From the NCBI RefSeq assembly GCF_965638725.1, contig NC_134960.1, forward strand, positions 2,544,501-2,608,500: 64,000 bases of DNA, in the 5' to 3' direction. The first letter of the stretch is position 1. Each line of letters begins with the position of its first letter. Of the stretch, positions 60,001-64,000 are shown piece after piece. The DNA comes from Aptenodytes patagonicus. Its lineage: Eukaryota > Chordata > Aves > Sphenisciformes > Spheniscidae. A program made the position numbers and the translations under genes. Under the pieces are notes generated by a model. That model did no database searches. It saw only the letters and a program-made list of their open reading frames with translations, and was not told the DNA's origin.

Positions 60001-63000
60001 GATTATGATTAATGTGTTGACTAGACTGCACCTAACCTGTATATATTATGTCTTTTTGCTTGTGGAAAGGCATTTGGCTCATGTATTGGGCTTTAGAGTA
60101 TAAATTAGGTATCTTAATGAGAGCCAAGTGGCTTGGTAGAAGGGAGAAAAAAATGAAAACAAATTAAAGTCCGCTTCATATACAGTTAAAGAATTGGACA
60201 GAGCCAAGGACCTTGGAAGCCAATTGAAGTTTAGGTCCAAGTTTATTATACTGAGTGTGAAATACCTGGCTGGCTGAATATGTGCCTAGTGTACAATATG
60301 TGCTTAGTTTAAGCAGCAGAACTTTCCTGGAGCTCAAGCAGTGCAGCTATTCAAGGTGAGGATTGCTAAGCTGGTAAATGAACGAGACAGATTTATAGAT
60401 GTAGCATGGAGCTGACCTCTGTGGTGCTGCAGTGCCTGTGGACATGTCACCCTCCTTCAAGAAATGAAAAGGGTGCGGCTTGGATTTTTTTTTTTTTTAA
60501 GAAACATTATTTCCTTGTGATAAACCTTAAAAATGTAAGTGTTACAAGCAGTCACCCATCATGAGTGGTTGTCCCTGAGATGATCCACTGTCTATCAGTT
60601 CTTCCAAGCTACCCAGAGTACAGGTCCGTTGACTTTTGCGAAACCCCAGCTGAGGTCAAAGTGATAGAGGGCAGCGTCGCCAAAAGTGATGGGTAAACTC
60701 CTTCACAATCGATCGTCACAGGCTCCCTCTGTGGCTTTGGTCAAGTCACAAACACCGGTTTTCTCTGCAGAATCAGCAGGTGTTCACCACAACAGTCACA
60801 CAACCCTGAAGCGATGTCAAGTCTTGTAAAGACAATTATCTTGCAAAATTTTTTCTAAGTATAGGCCCCGTGGTTTCTAGTTCAGGGATCTTCTTCCTCC
60901 TCACAGCCTTATGGTCATGTTATGTCGCCAGCATTTAAACGGAATCTCTCGCTGAAAATGCCAACTTTGCAAATTGGCAGTGCAGTCTGGATCATCCTTA
61001 TCATGTGAATCCTGATGAAGTTCTTTCGCGTTTCAGGTGTTGTTATTAAAAAAACAAATAACCTGCCCATGCCTCTTTAAAAAAAAGTTAATGGATGGTC
61101 TTCCAAAGCTGGAAGTATCGTTAACATGCCATACGTGGCTGTTTTCAGAACTAATTTGGAAGCAATGCCCTTTGAGAAAGGCCTACACAGCTGTCTGTAA
61201 AATACTGGTCAAATAATAAGCAAATTCCTGAATTGTAGTAAGAAGGTATTAAAATACATAAATACCCTCCCCTTGTGTCCTATATACTCAACTTTTGTTG
61301 TATCTTCTCAAAGTCAAAAGAAAAAAAATCCAGTAACAGAAAATAGAAATGTGCAGAGGAAGGAGAAGGGAATCCCTCGTTGGAAAAAGCATCTCAGTCA
61401 GGGGTGAGAGGAGTATGATATGATGGTTGGACTAGGCAAGGACCATTTGCCTTCTGCTTCTGATCACCTTTCCCTATAACAAAGCAGCCGCAGGATCCTA
61501 AATACTACTGGGCCGTATATGTACAGGTGAGCATGCTTTGATGTGAATGTACATCTCCGTGGAATGTGGAGATAATCTGCATCTGAAATATTCTAATGCA
61601 CCCAGTGGAACGGTCTCATATTTACAGCGTAAGCTCTTCAAGACAGGGGCAGTCTCTGTCCAACGACTGTGTAGAAGTTGGCTGGGTCTAAGCACCACTG
61701 TAACAGCAACAGGACTTGAAGAGGATCATCTGCGGGAGTTGGAGATAAGCCCTGGGGATCCCTATGCCTCTGTTCTGATGCTCATCTTAACAGGAGTAAA
61801 GCAAGACGTTTCCTTCCATACGAAGCCCTGCGAGGAGGGCATGGGGCAAGGTGGACCTGCCGTCTGCTCTGCCCTGGCTGTTCCTGTCAGCCTTTTGAAA
61901 AGGTGCTAACATGAAAAACACGCAGAACAGATAAGCTAGCATAAACTATAAATATCATTTGCGTAGATGCATTTAAAAATAGTTGGAAGTGATTCATCAC
62001 CAGGCAGTTTTTATAACTATGGGTAACATGATGTAGGAAAACAATAGTTTGACTGATAGTTTCAGCTTACTTTTTCAATGATTAGTCATAGTCTCGTTTT
62101 GAGCAACTTTACTTTTTAGCAAACTCTTTTACAATTCCTACCTGCTTAATATCTCGATTGGTTTGCTTCAGTTGCTTTTCTTTAAGACTTCTAAAATATC
62201 TGTGTTAATTATTAAAAAGTAACTGGATACTACGTAAGCTGTGTTAGTATGAAATTGTTTTAAAAGTAAAGTCTCGGGCAGGAGGAAAAATAGTATTAAA
62301 CTGAACCCTTAATGTAATAAAGTGCTGTTCGTGTTGTAGTGGAAACAAGGAGGAAGGAATGTACTTGCTTTCAATTACAAGAAAAATCTTGTATTTTAAT
62401 TGGTGGAGTGGTAACGAAGGATTTCTGTGTCTGTCGTTTCATCTATTAAAACTTGCACAGAGTGTAATAATACCAATTTAAAGCCATTCAGTTGCCTCTT
62501 GCTGAGAAACCTCTGTGGCAGTAATAAACTCCAGGAATTGGATACATGAGAAAGTCCATCCTTGGAGAGAATTTGGACTTCTGGATTGCCATGCAACTCG
62601 CAGTAGAGATGTCAGGAAGCATGTAATGGATCTGTAAATGTAAACTACAAATAATACTCCTGCTGGTTGAATGTAAAAAAGGCAGGAAAACAAAATGGTG
62701 AAAGAACAAGAAGAGCTGAACAAGAGCTAGGACGAGAGGAAATGGCCTCAAGTTGCGCCAGGGGAGGTTTAGATTGGACACGAGGAGAAGTGTCTTTACT
62801 GAAAGAGTGGTTAAACATTGGAAGAGGCTGCCCAGGGAAGTGCTTGAGTCACCATCCCTGGAAGTATTTAAAAGACATGTAGATGCGGCACTTAGGGACA
62901 TGGTTTAGTGGGCATGGTGGTGTTGGGTTGACGGTTGGCCTCGATGATCTTAGAGGTCTTTTCCAACCTTAATGATTCTATGATTCTATGAATAGTAGGG

Positions 63001-64000
63001 CTTAAGTGTGAACATGCATTAAAATATCATTTTTCAAGCCTTGATTTCATTATTATTTGTTTCTAATAATTTCATCATTATTCATGTGGAAGTTTGCCTT
63101 TCTGTCCCAAATAATTCCTTTCCCTTTGTGCTTTCTGTTTGCATTAGCATCTGTGCAGGGGGGTTGGACCAGATGACCTCCAGAGGTCCCTTCCAACCTC
63201 AACCGGTCTGTGATTGTGTGAGATCTGGTTTACGCGATTTGTTTCTGAAATATCCCACACAGCATTTATACATCAATGGATTTCTACCCCGTTCTATTTG
63301 TATAGGTATTTCTGAATATCTCATTCTAGAAGAATCGCTGTTTGTGTAGTGAAGGTCTCCACAGGATTGGTGTCCTGCTCGGAAATAATTTGTTTATCAC
63401 TATTTCTTCTCTTGCTTGACGGGTGAACTCACAGCACTAGCTGTGTGGCAAAGTCACAAACACTTCCACTGGTGAAAAGATTGTTGGGGTTTTCTTGGTG
63501 GTGGTTTTTATGTTTGTTTGTTTGTTCCGGGTTTGGTTTTGGTTTTGTTTTTTTTTTTCTTTAAATATAATCAGTTTCAAGGAAAGATCAAAGAGTGGTA
63601 GATGGGTCATGCAGGAAAAAGGCCTCATTAAGAGAACCGTCATTTCCAGAGCAGTGTGGGAGATGGGAGACTCACCTTTCATTAACATTATTAGAACATC
63701 TGATTCTATGTCTCATGGTTTTCCTATAAGAATGTCAAGAAAACATCAGTTAAATGTCAAAGTTAAGTTTCCATTTATAAACAGAACTAATTATATTCAG
63801 AAGATCTAGGTCAGTTTTCGTCCGCCTGAAGAGCAGCGCTGGAGTATTGCCCTGTTACATTTGTTTTGCAAACATGCGCTGCGTATTGCATGCAGGAATT
63901 TGTATGTTTCTGGGGATAATCTATCCAGCTATCAAGCTTAACGGTATTTTAAAGCTGCTATAACAACAGCAAAGCTACTCTGTGTCCTGCTTCCTCCAGA
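35956..64000 (+). CDS. FNIP1: Folliculin-interacting protein 1, exon 1 and intron 1 (gene truncated by window end)
   Basis: FNIP1 binds folliculin and AMPK. The FLCN-FNIP complex acts at lysosomes as a GAP for RagC/D in mTORC1 signalling; FNIP1 is also an HSP90 co-chaperone. Only coding exon 1 (35956-36044) is visible. It encodes [20 protein letters not shown] followed by RDARDDCVF, close to the N terminus I know for vertebrate FNIP1 ([10 protein letters not shown]...). The exon ends in phase 2 (AG), as needed for the next exon to begin with the rest of a serine codon. The remainder to the window end is intron 1; I looked for the next exon, expected to encode WPLPEFDPSQIRL-like residues, and did not find it. 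The position after ACSL6 and MEIKIN on the same strand agrees with mammals. Confidence 0.9.
36608..36626. repeat. Poly-C tract (C19) downstream of FNIP1 exon 1
   Basis: 19 consecutive C in the CpG island, about 560 bp after the exon. Confidence 0.85.
48109..48150. repeat. AT-rich simple repeat
   Basis: Two (AT)n runs near 48112-48120 and 48131-48140, separated by GGGTGTATGC, with TATAT trailing. Confidence 0.7.
49050..49066. repeat. (CA)n microsatellite
   Basis: About eight CA units preceded by GCGCG. Confidence 0.85.
49340..49363. repeat. Poly-A tract (A24)
   Basis: 24 consecutive A with no recognisable element body upstream and no clear flanking duplication. Confidence 0.85.
52102..52115. 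promoter_or_regulatory. RFX X-box motif in FNIP1 intron 1
   Basis: GTTGCTATGGCAAC differs by one base from the palindromic X-box GTTGCCATGGCAAC bound by RFX factors. A 14-bp near-consensus inverted repeat is unlikely by chance at this precision. Confidence 0.5.
52437..52460. repeat. Poly-T tract (T24)
   Basis: 24 consecutive T preceded by a T-rich lead-in. Confidence 0.85.
53536..53547 (+). promoter_or_regulatory. CTCF-like core in a GC-rich patch
   Basis: CCACCAGGGGTC is close to the CTCF core CCACYAGGGGGC, inside a GC-rich patch (53.4-53.7 kb) of FNIP1 intron 1. Motif match only. Confidence 0.25.
58400..58980. other. GC-rich patch in FNIP1 intron 1
   Basis: About 0.6 kb that is much more GC-rich than its surroundings, with GGCGGCGG-type runs. 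It carries a 185-codon antisense open frame (58370-58927) with no domain I recognise, and an antisense AATAAA near 58602-58607 that falls inside that frame. It could be an enhancer, an intronic promoter or a non-coding RNA locus. Confidence 0.35.
62725..62991 (+). mobile_element. CR1 LINE 3' end
   Basis: It contains the typical CR1 3' region (AGAGTGGTTAAACATTGGAA, GGCTGCCCAGGGAAGTG, GGTTGGCCTCGATGATCTTA) and ends in two ATTCTATG octamers. It is a 5'-truncated copy of about 270 bp, sense to FNIP1, with no coding capacity left. Confidence 0.92.
63157..63221 (+). mobile_element. Short CR1 LINE 3' fragment
   Basis: About 65 bp with GGTTGGACCAGATGACCTCC, CCCTTCCAACCTCAACC and a TCTGTGATTGTGTGA tail, a more diverged CR1 subfamily end than the neighbouring copy. 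Confidence 0.88.

Larger units (their letters stand above)
36045..64000 (+). other. FNIP1: FNIP1 intron 1 (partial, about 28 kb)
   Basis: No coding exon that I can support. It holds T tracts (near 39130, 40380, 52437-52460), an A24 tract (49340-49363), a short CA repeat, AT repeats, GC-rich patches near 53.4-53.7 and 58.4-59.0 kb, an RFX X-box at 52.1 kb, and two CR1 fragments near 63 kb. Possible MiT-type E-box TCACGTGG lies at 43257-43264. Confidence 0.75.

Noticed and set aside
36045-64000. Second FNIP1 exon within the window
   Set aside because: I looked for a segment encoding the expected WPLPEFDP-like start of exon 2 after a splice acceptor and found none, so it probably lies beyond the window.
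1-64000. CRISPR arrays, operons, ribosome binding sites, tRNA or rRNA genes
   Set aside because: The sequence is vertebrate nuclear DNA with spliced genes. No regularly spaced repeats and no tRNA- or rRNA-like sequence were seen.

Overview
The window reads as a bird nuclear genome segment. The evidence is two chicken-repeat-1 (CR1) LINE 3' ends carrying the typical octamer tail, a solo LTR of a type I associate with non-galliform birds, compact vertebrate introns with GT-AG borders, and two CpG-island promoters. The exact species is not visible. The LTR hints at a neoavian or other non-galliform bird, but that is inference.

Three genes lie head to tail on the + strand: the 3' part of ACSL6 (exons 446-14065), a complete gene that I call MEIKIN (19995-31648), and the first coding exon plus about 28 kb of intron 1 of FNIP1 (35956 onward). 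Order and orientation match what I recall of human 5q31 (ACSL6, MEIKIN, FNIP1 on one strand), which is the main support for the fast-evolving MEIKIN.

ACSL6 region (1-18.9 kb): the window opens in an intron. Two alternative 78-bp 'gate' exons follow, only 57 bp apart, then ten constitutive exons that encode the adenylate-forming C-terminal half and the stop. All junctions are phase-consistent (393 codons plus stop when one gate exon is used). A long 3' UTR probably ends near 18.5 or 18.9 kb.

MEIKIN region (19.2-31.7 kb): a CpG-island promoter, a basic GC-rich exon 1, then small AT-rich exons ending in a conserved-looking C-terminal exon (29904-30087) and a terminal exon. A phase-consistent chain of about 487 codons can be built, with two uncertain places: exon 2/3, and 29.3-29.6 kb. 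Intron features include a 30-bp perfect AT palindrome next to a splice donor and a 592-bp antisense solo LTR with a 5-bp target duplication. Between MEIKIN and FNIP1 lie three unassigned, mutually phase-compatible exon-like segments.

FNIP1 region (35.4-64 kb): a strong CpG island holds the start codon. Homopolymer C tracts of 21 and 19 lie on either side of exon 1, and a palindromic E-box lies about 100 bp upstream of the ATG. The rest is intron 1. I found no second FNIP1 exon. The intron holds a consensus RFX X-box, two CR1 fragments, simple repeats and two GC-rich patches.

The genes share no single pathway: ACSL6 activates long-chain fatty acids, MEIKIN acts at meiosis I kinetochores, and FNIP1 acts in folliculin/AMPK/mTORC1 nutrient sensing. 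I saw no tRNA, rRNA, CRISPR array or intact transposon.
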